Positions 1 to 10,377 of a stretch of DNA of 34,180 bases are shown in pieces. Positions within the stretch are counted from its first letter, which is position 1, and each line of letters begins with the position of its first letter. The stretch spans positions 1 through 34,180 of the forward strand of contig RPFO01001634.1 in the NCBI GenBank assembly GCA_009746045.1. Direction: 5' to 3'. A model generated the notes under the pieces. The model searched no databases and was not told the DNA's origin. It saw only the letters and a list, made by a program, of their open reading frames with translations. Position numbers and translations under genes: made by a program. This DNA comes from Mesostigma viride. Lineage: Eukaryota; Streptophyta; Mesostigmatophyceae; Mesostigmatales; Mesostigmataceae.

Positions 1-1370
1 CCAAAGGCAAATGGGGCACAGCCAGGGCACTGATAATGCTGACCTGGGCTTGTGTGTCCACTGCAACCATAAATGGGCTATTGTCATTCTGCCCAACCTT
101 CCCCACCTTAGCTGAGCCTGCAGCAGTTTGAGCTTTGGCTCTATGAGCTGCTTGTAAAATGCGAACAGCGTCTGCTAGGCTGCGTTTGGAAGGTGCAGCT
201 AGTGGCTGAGCTATGTTCACACTTGTAGAAGTGATAGGTTGCTGATCACCTGTTTTGCCAATGTGACCCTCTGCTGCAGGGGGCCAATCCTGCAGTGACT
301 GCCTGCAATCATCAAGGGTGACCTGGGTGTCACAGTGGGTGTGGCTCTCACACCCACTGGGCAACGCTGGGATGCCAGGCAACTGTACAGGGCTGTCGGC
401 CAACAGCTCTTCCTCCTCTGCCACGTCTGACACAGTTGGAAAATACAATTTCATCCTGTGAGGTGAACACCTGTGAATTTTTCCCGTGTCATTGTGTTTA
501 ACTAACACTGTCCTGCCAGTGGTGTTAAACGTTAGGATGGTGGCTGGCCCATGCCAGGTACCCACCTTGCCTAGTCCCGACTCCTTGTAGAATAGGACCT
601 GATCCCCTTCTCTGAAGGTGGGACGTGGATGCTTTGCATCCTTGACAGCTAACCTGCTAGCTGTCTGTGCTCGCTGTGCGTTGTAGAGGGCTAGTACCTC
701 AGGTGGATAAATGCCTGCATGCAATCCATCTGGTGTAATGACCACCCCTTGTGGGGTTTTCATGAGTGGCCTCCTGTTGAGGACTTGGCACAACCTGGTG
801 GACCACAGAGCTCTGTCAGCATAGGACCCACTGTCAGCCAGCAGATTGCCATCTTCTTTGGCTACAAGGGTTTTAATGGACCTGATGGCCCTTTCAATAA
901 TGCCTTGCCTCTCATGATCTTCTAGCCCAGCCAGATCAATAGCCTCACACCCTGGTTCATTGGCAAGACATGTGAACTGCTGATCCAGTAACAATGCCTC
1001 CACAGGGTAGTACCTGGCCTGAGCAATCAAGAGAGCCCTGAGCAACTGTGTCTTGTCCATTCCAGGTAATGGTTCAATGGTTGTGTACCTTGACCATGCA
1101 TCTTTAAGTGCCAAGTAAGATTGTCCTTTGATATGAAAGACATCTCCTACCACCCTGCCCTTGCTCTTAGGTGGGGTAGCTACATGCCACTTAGGGGGTT
1201 TGGGTGCATTGAACTGACAATGCTGGCAGTGGGATCTGACCACCTGGCATGCACGTCTGAGTGCTGCCCCCCCTATTGCTGCTGCCACCACCTCTGCACT
1301 CACTTCATGCCCATAAAGGAAATGCAACTGCAAAGCAAGCTCCTGAAAACTGATCTGAGCATCCTCTGAG
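1..1370 (-). CDS. Copy A integrase plus start of retropepsin-like domain (partial)
   Basis: The minus-strand frame matches the integrase-protease frame of copy C and stays open to the window edge. It contains the zinc-binding integrase N-terminus (H-x4-H and C-x2-C), the catalytic core, and the retropepsin-like DTQA, whose Asp codon is at 56-58. Compared with C it lacks 9 codons near 353; I count no other net length change between position 1 and 1216, so the frame is kept. At its 5' end it is out of frame with gag, because the junction near 1369 has one base fewer than the fused gag-integrase frame of copy B. The product would be the integrating and processing part of the element's polyprotein. 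It is incomplete because of the window edge. Confidence 0.8.
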
Positions 1371-1371
1371 G

Positions 1372-1743
1372 GGACACTCTGCACACCTTGGGAACCATAG
1401 ATGTGAAGGTTGGTTTAGAGACATAATCTTCTGAAACCAGCTGTAGCACCTTTCCAGAACTGCTCACTGCTCTGACAGTGGGGCATGCAGATGAAAGAGG
1501 TGAAGCAGGCACACTCAAGCCAGCATGAGAGGGAGACTCACACTTCTTGCCGTAAGGAGGCCGCTTGCAGTCCTTGGGGTCACCGTGGGGCGGCCCGTGG
1601 CACTTGTGGCACAGGACGTCCAAATGCCCCAGCTCGTCCACGTTCTTGCGGCAGGTGGGCCGCAGGTGGTACTTCATGCCACAGCGGGTGCACCGCTGAG
1701 AAGACTTGTCCTCCTTGTCCTGCTTCTTGTTGTTGTTGTTGTT

Positions 1744-1780
<37 letters not shown>

Positions 1781-4447
1781 GTTGTTACTGTTGTTGTTGT
1801 TGTTGCTGGAGCTGCCCCCCTTGGAGGGAGACTGCCCCTTACCCTTGCCCTTGCCCCAGCCCCTGCCCTTGCCCTTGCCCTTGCCCTTGCCCTTGCCCTT
1901 AAACATTTGTCCCAGCAGGGACTTGACTTCTGCCATAGTGACAGGTCTCTTGCTCCTGTCTTCCCTCTCCCTATCCTCCTCCTCCCTCTCTTCCCCCCTG
2001 ACCCTCTTTACAGAGGTGCCCATGGCCCCCTGGCTAAGGGGAGCCAAGGCCAGCTTGATATAATCCAATGCCTCCTTCATGTCCTCCCAGTACTTTGCCA
2101 TCCTGTGGCAAGCATAGCGTAGGTGTTTTTGTCAAGTTTGAGTTTCTCAAGGAAAGAACGCAGCAAGAACTTGTGATCTAGCTGCTGGACATCAGGACGT
2201 GCTTTGATGGCTAGCTCATATTTCTTTGTCTCAGCCACATAGTCCACTGATGTGACCCTGTATTCCTCTACCCACCTGAATGCCCCATATATGTCCACAG
2301 ATGAGGGGGTGGAGAGGAGGTCAGTTAGCTCCTTCATGAAAGCCTCCCAAACTGCCCTAGCCTGCGTGTCCTGCCACTTGGGATACCTACGCTGGAAGAC
2401 AAGAATGAGATTCTGAATCTGAGAAGAGGACTGATGGTAGAAATCCCCCTGCATGAGAGATCCAAACCAATTCTTGACATTCAGTTCCTCCCTAGCCAGC
2501 TGCAGAGAGAGAAGTGCATGATTCCCCTGCTCCCTAGTATACCCCTCAGGCAGCCCCCTGACATTAATCCTATCCACAGGACGGTTTTCATTGTAAGTGG
2601 GCAACCTAGAGGGGGATGCAGGGGGAGAGGGAGAAGATGGTGTTGCTGCTGCAGCATTCACAGGAGAGACCTGCTGAGAGGGAAGTGCTACTTGAGTGAG
2701 CTGAGCAGGATGGGCAAACATGGGCTGTGTAGGAGGGTTAGACAACATAGGGGAGGGCTGGGTGGGGGTGTGAGTGTGTGTCACTTCCCGCCTCCTGCTG
2801 CGGGCCTCCTCCCAATCATGGAAGGTGGGAGAGAGGGACACTTCATCGTCAGTAGGGTTAGTAAGATCATGATGCAACCAGGTAGGCAGAGTTAGCCACC
2901 TACCCGCCCCTCTCAGGATGGCGTTGTGCAGGAGCTCCAGCAAACGCACCAGACGCACCCTGCTGCCCTGCACCCTCCTCCCTGAGAGGAGAGCCTGCAG
3001 GGCAGGCAGCAGGTCGTCGCACACCCTACGTGTGCCCGCTTGGAGGTTGGGCAGGCCCAGGATGTGCGTGATGATTGCACACACCAGGCTGCCCGCCTCC
3101 GCGACGTGCATCTGCTGGCTCCTGTCGGCCAGCCCACGGAAGGAGGCTGTGGCTGTCTGTATGGCACGCCACACGGCCTCATCACCCAGGGTGATGAAGT
3201 CGCGACCTTGCAGGTCGCCCTCCAGCAGTGCTGGTTGCTGCCCAGCTGCGGTGGGACCCTGGGGCCCCTCCGGCCCTGCCAGGGACTTGTCCTTGTTGCG
3301 ACTAGAGGGGGCCTGCCCCCCAGAGCCGCTGGAGGTGCCCGTGACACCCTCCATGGGGGCTGCATCCCCCGCCAGCGCCGGAGGCGCCGGCGTCGCTGCC
3401 GGGGTCCCTGCGACCCCGGGCGCTTGTGTCGCCGCCGGGGTCCCTGCGACCCCGGTGGCCTCCTCAGCCACCTGGCCCCCCACGCTGGGCGGGGGAGCCT
3501 GCGGCTGAGGTTGGACCCTCTGACCTGCCAGAGGGTCCTGGGTGGCTTCACCACCCATGGGCGTGTTGGGGGCTCTGCCGCCCCGCGCCCCGTCGCAGGC
3601 GGCATCGCAGCCGCCTCACGCCTATCCGGGCCCCAGCCAACTGGCGTGACTTGGGGCCACGCTGGCAACGGAGTCAGCGCGATCTCTGGTCTGGAGACCA
3701 CGCGCAGCGCCTCTCTCTGGCGCTGCCTGGACGCCCACTGATCAACAGTGCCGGGGTTGTGCCTCGGCCGATTGGCGAAACAGTACAGCCAAACCGCCAC
3801 CTGAACCAGTGGGAGCTGCATCCTAAGACGCCCCTCGATCAGCGAGTGCACCCGATGAACCTCTATCGCGTGTATCGCCTCATCTGGAAGCAACTGAAAA
3901 CGATCGAGCAAGATCCGGCCGTTCACCGCAATGAACGCCGGGATGTCGTCCTCCCCAAGGGGGAGAAAATGGGGTGGGCGCCCGAACATGACCGGGGGCG
4001 GAACATGTTCCCCATACCGGTCAATGTCCATGGTGGCCATCTGTCGGCCCACGGAAAGGTTGCCAGACGTCGCAGGTGTCTGCGACGAAAGCTCAAGCGA
4101 AGGCCGAGGCCTCGCAGGCGGCACCTCGCCATCCTCCTCGGAGGAATCACTCCGCTCACGACCCCCGTCACCTGCGACGGGTGAACGTCGTGCCCGGGGG
4201 ACCTGCCCCCCAGGTGCCATGGCGGACAAACCGCCAGTGGCAAACGGCCGCCCGCTCGCCATCCCCGGGCGCCGGGCCCCACCTGCGGGCCCCGACGCCT
4301 GGGTTGGTCAGCGACCACCGTGCGGAAGGGGACGTTGGGCGTCACCCTCGCATCGGTGGTGGAGGGCGTGCCCTCCGGCGAAAGGCGGGGTGAGGTGCGC
4401 CTGGCAGGCGCCTTCCCCTTGTTGTTGTTGCCGTTGTTGGAAGCCAT
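1372..4447 (-). pseudogene. Copy A gag, frameshifted
   Basis: This is the same Gag as the intact copy in B, starting at the ATG at 4447 (MASNNGN...). Relative to B the frame is broken by one-base losses near 4266 (CCCC versus CCCCC), 3571, 2101 and 1369, and by an extra T inside the Asn-coding GTT tract near 1780. Recognisable pieces are the N-terminal Pro/Ala-rich part, the capsid-like segment around 2150-2480, the GK-rich stretch near 1840-1900, poly-Asn/Gln near 1727-1806, and two zinc knuckles between about 1560 and 1695. Whether the breaks are real decay or sequence error cannot be decided from one sequence. Most are one-base differences in short runs, which favours error for at least some. 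Confidence 0.8.
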
Positions 4448-4472
4448 ATCTTTTTTTTGCTTGTAAAAAAAA

Positions 4473-4491
4473 TATCGAACTTTTCAGTCCA
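4473..4491 (-). other. Primer binding site, copy A
   Basis: On the minus strand the sequence directly after the LTR is TGGACTGAAAAGTTCGATA. It starts with TGG, the complement of a tRNA CCA end, with no spacer. The implied tRNA 3' end could form a T-stem strand CGAAC plus a 7-nt acceptor strand, but I do not recognise the tRNA. The site is the same in copies B and C. Confidence 0.7.
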
Positions 4492-4946
4492 AGTTGGATG
4501 GAGACTAGGGACGACGAACAACTGCGAAAGCTGAGAGCGAATGATGATTGTATTACAATAATACAATGAGAGAGCGATGAAAGCTGAGGGCTCAGAATGG
4601 AACTGGGCAGACTCGGGTGCTGTGGCACTCCCCAGTGCTACGCCTATATGCCTATGGCGGTGCTACCTGCAGCACACGACCAGTGGACAAGTGTACACCG
4701 CAATGCCATGCGACCACGTCACTAGCAACCAGCTAAGACTCGGCCCGTCAGGCCCGGCTACACCGGACCTGGCGGGTCGAGCTAGCACCTAGGAACAGTC
4801 TGGCACTAACCGCACATCGGTCCACATGACACCTCAGTACCGTACACCCTGCCGTACTGTACTGAGGTGTCCCGCTCAGCCGCGGTAGGCAATACGCGGC
4901 GCGCAGGCCGGAAATCCGTGTGTCAGCCTAAGCATCTCATCTAACT
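4492..4946 (-). repeat. 5' LTR of copy A (455 bp)
   Basis: On the plus strand it begins AGTTGGATG and ends CATCTAACT, an imperfect terminal inverted repeat. Its length equals that of the two LTRs of copy C and of B's 5' LTR. By eye one substitution distinguishes it from C (ACCGCAATG versus ACTGCAATG). It carries the same hairpin (4828-4871) and small palindrome (4549-4565) as the others. The LTR would hold the promoter and RNA-processing signals of the element. Confidence 0.93.
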
Positions 4947-7465
4947 GCAGTTGCCCCTTGCGTGCGCGGTGGATGTACGTGTGTGTGCAGCCGCCCCTTG
5001 CGTGCGCGGTGTGTGTACATGTGAGTGCAGCTGCCCCAAGCGTGCGCGGTGTGTGTACATGTGTGTGCAGTTGCCCCTTGCGTGCGCGGTGGATGTACGT
5101 GTGTGTGCAGCCGCCCCTTGCGTGCGCGGTGTAGGTACGTGTGTGTGCAGCCGCCCCAAGCGTGCGCGGTGTGTGTACGTGTGTGTGCAGTTGCCCCTTG
5201 CGTGCGCGGTGTGTGTACATGTGTGTGCAGTTGCCCCTTGCGTGCGCGGTGTATGTACGTGTGTGTGCAGCCGGCCCTTGCGTGCGCGGTGGATGTACGT
5301 GTGTGTGCAGCCGGCCCTTGCGTGCATGGTGTGTGTACGTGTGTGTGCAGCCGGCCCTTGCGTGCGCGGTGGATGTACATGTGTGTGCAGTCGCCCCTTG
5401 CGTGCGCGGTGTGTGTACATGTGAGTGCAGCTGCCCCAAGCGTGCGCGGTGTATGTACGTGTGTGTGCAGCCGCCCCGTGGTTGCGCGGTGTATGTACAT
5501 GTGTGTGCAGTTGCCCCTTGCGTGCGCGGTGTATGTACGTGTGTGTGCAGCCGGCCCTTGCGTGCGCGGTGTAGGTACGTGTGTGTGCAGCCGCCCCAAG
5601 CGTGCGCGGTGTGTGTACATGTGTGTGCAGTTGCCCCTTGCGTGCGCGGTGTGTGTACGTGTGTGTGCAGCCGCCCCTTGCGTGCGCGGTGGATGTACGT
5701 GTGTGTGCAGTTGCCCCTTGCGTGCGCGGTGGATGTACGTGTGTGTGCAGCCGGCCCTTGCGTGCGCGGTGTATGTACATGTGAGTGCAGTTGCCCCTTG
5801 CGTGCGCGGTGTATGTACATGTGTGTGCAGTTGCCCCTTGCGTGCGCGGTGGATGTACGTGTGTGTGCAGCCGCCCCTTGCGTGCGCGGTGTAGGTACGT
5901 GTGTGTGCAGCCGCCCCAAGCGTGCGCGGTGTGTGTACATGTGTGTGCAGTTGCCCCTTGCGTGCGCGGTGTGTGTACGTGTGTGTGCAGCCGCCCCTTG
6001 CGTGCGCGGTGGATGTACGTGTGTGTGCAGTTGCCCCTTGCGTGCGCGGTGGATGTACGTGTGTGTGCAGCCGCCCCTTGCGTGCGCGGTGTGTGTACAT
6101 GTGAGTGCAGCTGCCCCAAGCGTGCGCGGTGTGTGTACATGTGTGTGCAGTTGCCCCTTGCGTGCGCGGTGGATGTACGTGTGTGTGCAGCCGCCCCTTG
6201 CGTGCGCGGTGGAGGTACGTGTGTGTGCAGCCGCCCCAGGCGTGCGCGGTGTGTGTACGTGTGTGTGCAGTTGCCCCTTGCGTGCGCGGTGTGTGTACAT
6301 GTGTGTGCAGTTGCCCCTTGCGTGCGCGGTGGATGTACATGTGTGTGCAGTCGCCCCTTGCGTGCGCGGTGTGTGTACATGTGAGTGCAGCTGCCCCAAG
6401 CGTGCGCGGTGTATGTACGTGTGTGTGCAGCCGCCCCGTGGTGCGCGGTGTATGTACATGTGTGTGCAGTTGCCCCTTGCGTGCGCGGTGTATGTACGTG
6501 TGTGTGCAGCCGCCCCAAGCGTGCGCGGTGTGTGTACATGTGTGTGCAGTTGCCCCTTGCGTGCGCGGTGTGTGTACGTGTGTGTGCAGCCGCCCCTTGC
6601 GTGCGCGGTGGATGTACGTGTGTGTGCAGTTGCCCCTTGCGTGCGCGGTGGATGTACGTGTGTGTGCAGCCGCCCCTTGCGTGCGCGGTGTGTGTACATG
6701 TGTGTGCAGCTGCCCCTTGCGTGCGCGGTGTGTGTACATGTGTGTGCAGTTGCCCCTTGCGTGCGCGGTGGATGTACGTGTGTGTGCAGCCGCCCCTTGC
6801 GTGCGCGGTGTAGGTACGTGTGTGTGCAGCCGCCCCAAGCGTGCGCGGTGTGTGTACATGTGTGTGCAGTTGCCCCTTGCGTGCGCGGTGTGTGTACGTG
6901 TGTGTGCAGCCGCCCCTTGCGTGCGCGGTGGATGTACGTGTGTGTGCAGTTGCCCCTTGCGTGCGCGGTGGTTTTTCGTGTGTGTGCAGCCGGCCCTTGC
7001 GTGCGCGGTGTGTGTACATGTGAGTGCAGCTGCCCCAAGCGTGCGCGGTGTGTGTACATGTGTGTGCAGTTGCCCCTTGCGTGCGCGGTGGATGTACGTG
7101 TGTGTGCAGCCGCCCCTTGCGTGCGCGGTGGATGTACGTGTGTGTGCAGCCGCCCCAAGCGTGCGCGGTGTGTGTACGTGTGTGTGCAGTTGCCCCTTGC
7201 GTGCGCGGTGTGTGTACATGTGTGTGCAGTTGCCCCTTGCGTGCGCGGTGTATGTACATGTGTGTGCAGTTGCCCCTTGCGTGCGCGGTGTATGTACGTG
7301 TGTGTGCAGCCGCCCCTTGCGTGCGCGGTGTAGGTACGTGTGTGTGCAGCCGCCCCAAGCGTGCGCGGTGTGTGTACATGTGTGTGCAGTTGCCCCTTGC
7401 GTGCGCGGTGTGTGTACGTGTGTGTGCAGCCGCCCCTTGCGTGCGCGGTGGATGTACGTGTGTGT

Positions 7466-7470
7466 GCAGT
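7466..7470. other. Empty-site paralogue of the copy A/C insertion point
   Basis: Here GCAGT occurs once, with left flank matching the sequence left of copy C (about 6,785-7,470 matches 23,400-24,085) and right flank matching the sequence right of both A (from 4947) and C (from 32555). It represents the target as it looked before insertion. Confidence 0.8.
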
Positions 7471-9690
7471 TGCCCCTTGCGTGCGCGGTGGATGTACGTG
7501 TGTGTGCAGCCGCCCCTTGCGTGCGCGGTGTGTGTACATGTGAGTGCAGCTGCCCCAAGCGTGCGCGGTGTGTGTACATGTGTGTGCAGTTGCCCCTTGC
7601 GTGCGCGGTGGATGTACGTGTGTGTGCAGCCGCCCCTTGCGTGCGCGGTGTAGGTACGTGTGTGTGCAGCCGCCCCAGGCGTGCGCGGTGTGTGTACGTG
7701 TGTGTGCAGTTGCCCCTTGCGTGCGCGGTGTGTGTACATGTGTGTGCAGTTGCCCCTTGCGTGCGCGGTGTATGTACGTGTGTGTGCAGCCGGCCCTTGC
7801 GTGCGCGGTGGATGTACGTGTGTGTGCAGCCGGCCCTTGCGTGCATGGTGTGTGTACGTGTGTGTGCAGCCGGCCCTTGCGTGCGCGGTGGATGTACATG
7901 TGTGTGCAGTCGCCCCTTGCGTGCGCGGTGTGTGTACATGTGAGTGCAGCTGCCCCAAGCGTGCGCGGTGTATGTACGTGTGTGTGCAGCCGCCCCGTGG
8001 TTGCGCGGTGTATGTACATGTGTGTGCAGTTGCCCCTTGCGTGCGCGGTGTATGTACGTGTGTGTGCAGCCGGCCCTTGCGTGCGCGGTGTAGGTACGTG
8101 TGTGTGCAGCCGCCCCAAGCGTGCGCGGTGTGTGTACATGTGTGTGCAGTTGCCCCTTGCGTGCGCGGTGTGTGTACGTGTGTGTGCAGCCGCCCCTTGC
8201 GTGCGCGGTGGATGTACGTGTGTGTGCAGTTGCCCCTTGCGTGCGCGGTGGATGTACGTGTGTGTGCAGCCGGCCCTTGCGTGCGCGGTGTGTGTACATG
8301 TGAGTGCAGCTGCCCCAAGCGTGCGCGGTGTGTGTACATGTGTGTGCAGTTGCCCCTTGCGTGCGCGGTGGATGTACGTGTTTGTGCAGCCGCCCCTTGC
8401 GTGCGCGGTGTAGGTACGTGTGTGTGCAGCCGCCCCAAGCGTGCGCGGTGTGTGTACGTGTGTGTGCAGTTGCCCCTTGCGTGCGCGGTGTGTGTACATG
8501 TGTGTGCAGTTGCCCCTTGCGTGCGCGGTGTATGTACATGTGTGTGCAGTTGCCCCTTGCGTGCGCGGTGTATGTACGTGTGTGTGCAGCCGCCCCTTGC
8601 GTGCGCGGTGTAGGTACGTGTGTGTGCAGCCGCCCCAAGCGTGCGCGGTGTGTGTACATGTGTGTGCAGTTGCCCCTTGCGTGCGCGGTGTGTGTACGTG
8701 TGTGTGCAGCCGCCCCTTGCGTGCGCGGTGGATGTACGTGTGTGTGCAGTTGCCCCTTGCGTGCGCGGTGGATGTACGTGTGTGTGCAGCCGCCCCTTGC
8801 GTGCGCGGTGTGTGTACATGTGAGTGCAGCTGCCCCAAGCGTGCGCGGTGTGTGTACATGTGTGTGCAGTTGCCCCTTGCGTGCGCGGTGGATGTACGTG
8901 TGTGTGCAGCCGCCCCTTGCGTGCGCGGTGTAGGTACGTGTGTGTGCAGCCGCCCCAAGCGTGCGCGGTGTGTGTACGTGTGTGTGCAGTTGCCCCTTGC
9001 GTGCGCGGTGTGTGTACATGTGTGTGCAGTTGCCCCTTGCGTGCGCGGTGTATGTACGTGTGTGTGCAGCCGCCCCTTGCGTGCGCGGTGTAGGTACGTG
9101 TGTGTGCAGCTGCCCCAAGCGTGCGCGGTGTGTGTACATGTGTGTGCAGTTGCCCCTTGCGTGCGCGGTGGACGTACGTGTGTGTGCATGCCGGCAATTG
9201 CGTGCATGGTGTGTGTACGTGTGTGTGCAGCCGCCCCTTGCGTGCGCGGTGTGTGTACGTGTGTGTGCATGCCGGCAATTGCGTGCATGGTGTGTGTACG
9301 TGTGTGTGCAGCCGGCCCTTGCGTGCGCGGTGTGTGTACATGTGAGTGCAGCTGCCCCAAGCGTGCGCGGTGTGTGTACATGTGTGTGCAGTTGCCCCTT
9401 GCGTGCGCGGTGGATGTACGTGTGTGTGCATGCCGGCAATTGCGTGCATGGTGTGTGTACGTGTGTGTGCAGCCGCCCCTTGCGTGCGCGGTGTGTGTAC
9501 GTGTGTGTGCACTCGCCCCTTGCGTGCGCGGTGGATGTACATGTGTGTGCAGCCGCCCCTTGCGTGCATGGTGTATGTACATGTGCTTGCACTCGCCCCT
9601 TGCGTGCGCGGTGGATGTACATGTGTGTGCAGCCGAACCTTGCGTGCATGGTGTGTGTACCTGTGCGTGAAGTCGCTCCTTGCGTGCATG

Positions 9691-9695
9691 GTGTG
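9691..9695. repeat. Target site duplication of copy B, left (GTGTG)
   Basis: GTGTG precedes the element end AGTT and recurs at 13555-13559 after AACT. The uninterrupted paralogues at about 13,741-13,790 and 22,765-22,810 read CATG-GTGTG-TGTACG, so exactly five bases are duplicated. GT-rich surroundings make the match less informative alone; the empty-site comparison supports it. Confidence 0.7.
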
Positions 9696-9800
9696 AGTTA
9701 CGTTAAACAGTGCCGGAACCTTTTGCCGCCTGAGGCAAATCGGGCCGGAACACTATTTTGCCCGGAATAACCACTTCCGAGCACCCAAGTTAATTCGGCC
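9696..9800. other. Unique 105-bp left end of copy B
   Basis: It is not satellite and not part of the A/C element. It begins AGTTACG, contains GCCGGAAC twice about 30 bp apart, and contains the imperfect palindrome TTGCCGCCTGAGGCAA. On the minus strand it supplies the TAA stop that ends B's gag-integrase frame. It may be the end of another mobile element acquired by template switching or recombination; I cannot identify it. Such short palindromic GC motifs also occur at ends of some DNA transposons, but no terminal inverted repeats support that here. Confidence 0.6.
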
Positions 9801-10329
9801 GACAATGCTGGCAGTGGGATCTGACCACCTGGCATGCACGTCTGAGTGCTGCCCCCCCTATTGCTGCTGCCACCACCTCTGCACTCACTTCATGCCCATA
9901 AAGGAAATGCAACTGCAAAGCAAGCTCCTGAAAACTGATCTGAGCATCCTCTGCTGGGGACACTCTGCACACCTTGGGAACCATAGATGTGAAGGTTGGT
10001 TTAGAGACATAATCTTCTGAAACCAGCTGTAGCACCTTTCCAGAACTGCTCACTGCTCTGACAGTGGGGCATGCAGAAGAAGAAGGTGAAGCAGGCACAC
10101 TCAAGCCAGCATGAGAGGGAGACTCACACTTCTTGCCGTAAGGAGGCCGCTTGCAGTCCTTGGGGTCACCGTGGGGCGGCCCGTGGCACTTGTGGCACAG
10201 GACGTCCAAATGCCCCAGCTCGTCCACGTTCTTGCGGCAGGTGGGCCGCAGGTGGTACTTCATGCCACAGCGGGTGCACCGCTGAGAAGACTTGTCCTCC
10301 TTGTCCTGCTTCTTGTTGTTGTTGTTGTT

Positions 10330-10377
<48 letters not shown>

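Larger units (their letters stand above)
1..4946 (-). mobile_element. LTR retrotransposon copy A, 3'-truncated by window edge
   Basis: This is the 5' part of an element read on the minus strand: 5' LTR (4492-4946), PBS, gag, integrase and the beginning of the protease-like domain, after which the window ends. It is nearly identical to copy C (position 1 corresponds to 27586, position 4492 to 32100). It differs by substitutions, single-base indels and a 27-bp in-frame deletion near 353 that lies between integrase and protease. The right flank begins GCAGT and continues as satellite, exactly like the right flank of C, which indicates a shared insertion event followed by duplication rather than two insertions. 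RT, RNase H and the 3' LTR are outside the window. Confidence 0.93.
4947..9695. repeat. 40-bp minisatellite, block 1 (~119 copies)
   Basis: This is a tandem array with a 40-bp period, visible because the text repeats every 120 bases. Each unit runs GTGCGCGGTG, then a GT-rich part with TGTACATG or TGTACGTG, then GTGTGTGCAG, then a variable YYGCCCC followed by TTGC or AAGC. Variant units include GCCGGCAATTGC (41 bp, 9180-9450), a TAGGTACG form, and GTTTTTCG at 6969. It has higher-order structure: 4947 onward matches 7466 onward (offset 2,519), and a diagnostic multi-unit segment recurs near 5581, 5901, 6820, 7340, 8100 and 8620, mostly at multiples of 40. The long reading frames across it are a by-product of the repeat and I do not call them genes. 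Confidence 0.97.

Noticed and set aside
1525-2122. Plus-strand frames with long Val, Leu or Cys runs opposite gag
   Set aside because: They are the antisense of the GTT and CCCTTG repeats in gag; length comes from low complexity.
4473-4491. Assigning the primer tRNA
   Set aside because: The site starts with TGG and could pair with a tRNA 3' end, but it does not match the initiator-Met type site and I cannot name the tRNA without a search.
4876-9689. Giant 1,568-1,582-codon minus-strand reading frames rich in His, Thr and Arg
   Set aside because: All three frames are open at once because the 40-bp unit lacks minus-strand stops; no start context, domain or codon signature supports a gene.
4947-9695. 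CRISPR-like periodicity
   Set aside because: The units are directly contiguous with no unique spacers and no cas genes; it is a tandem satellite in eukaryotic sequence.
9696-9800. Call as a hAT-like DNA transposon end
   Set aside because: The TTGCCGCCTGAGGCAA palindrome is suggestive, but there is no paired terminal inverted repeat or 8-bp duplication in the window.
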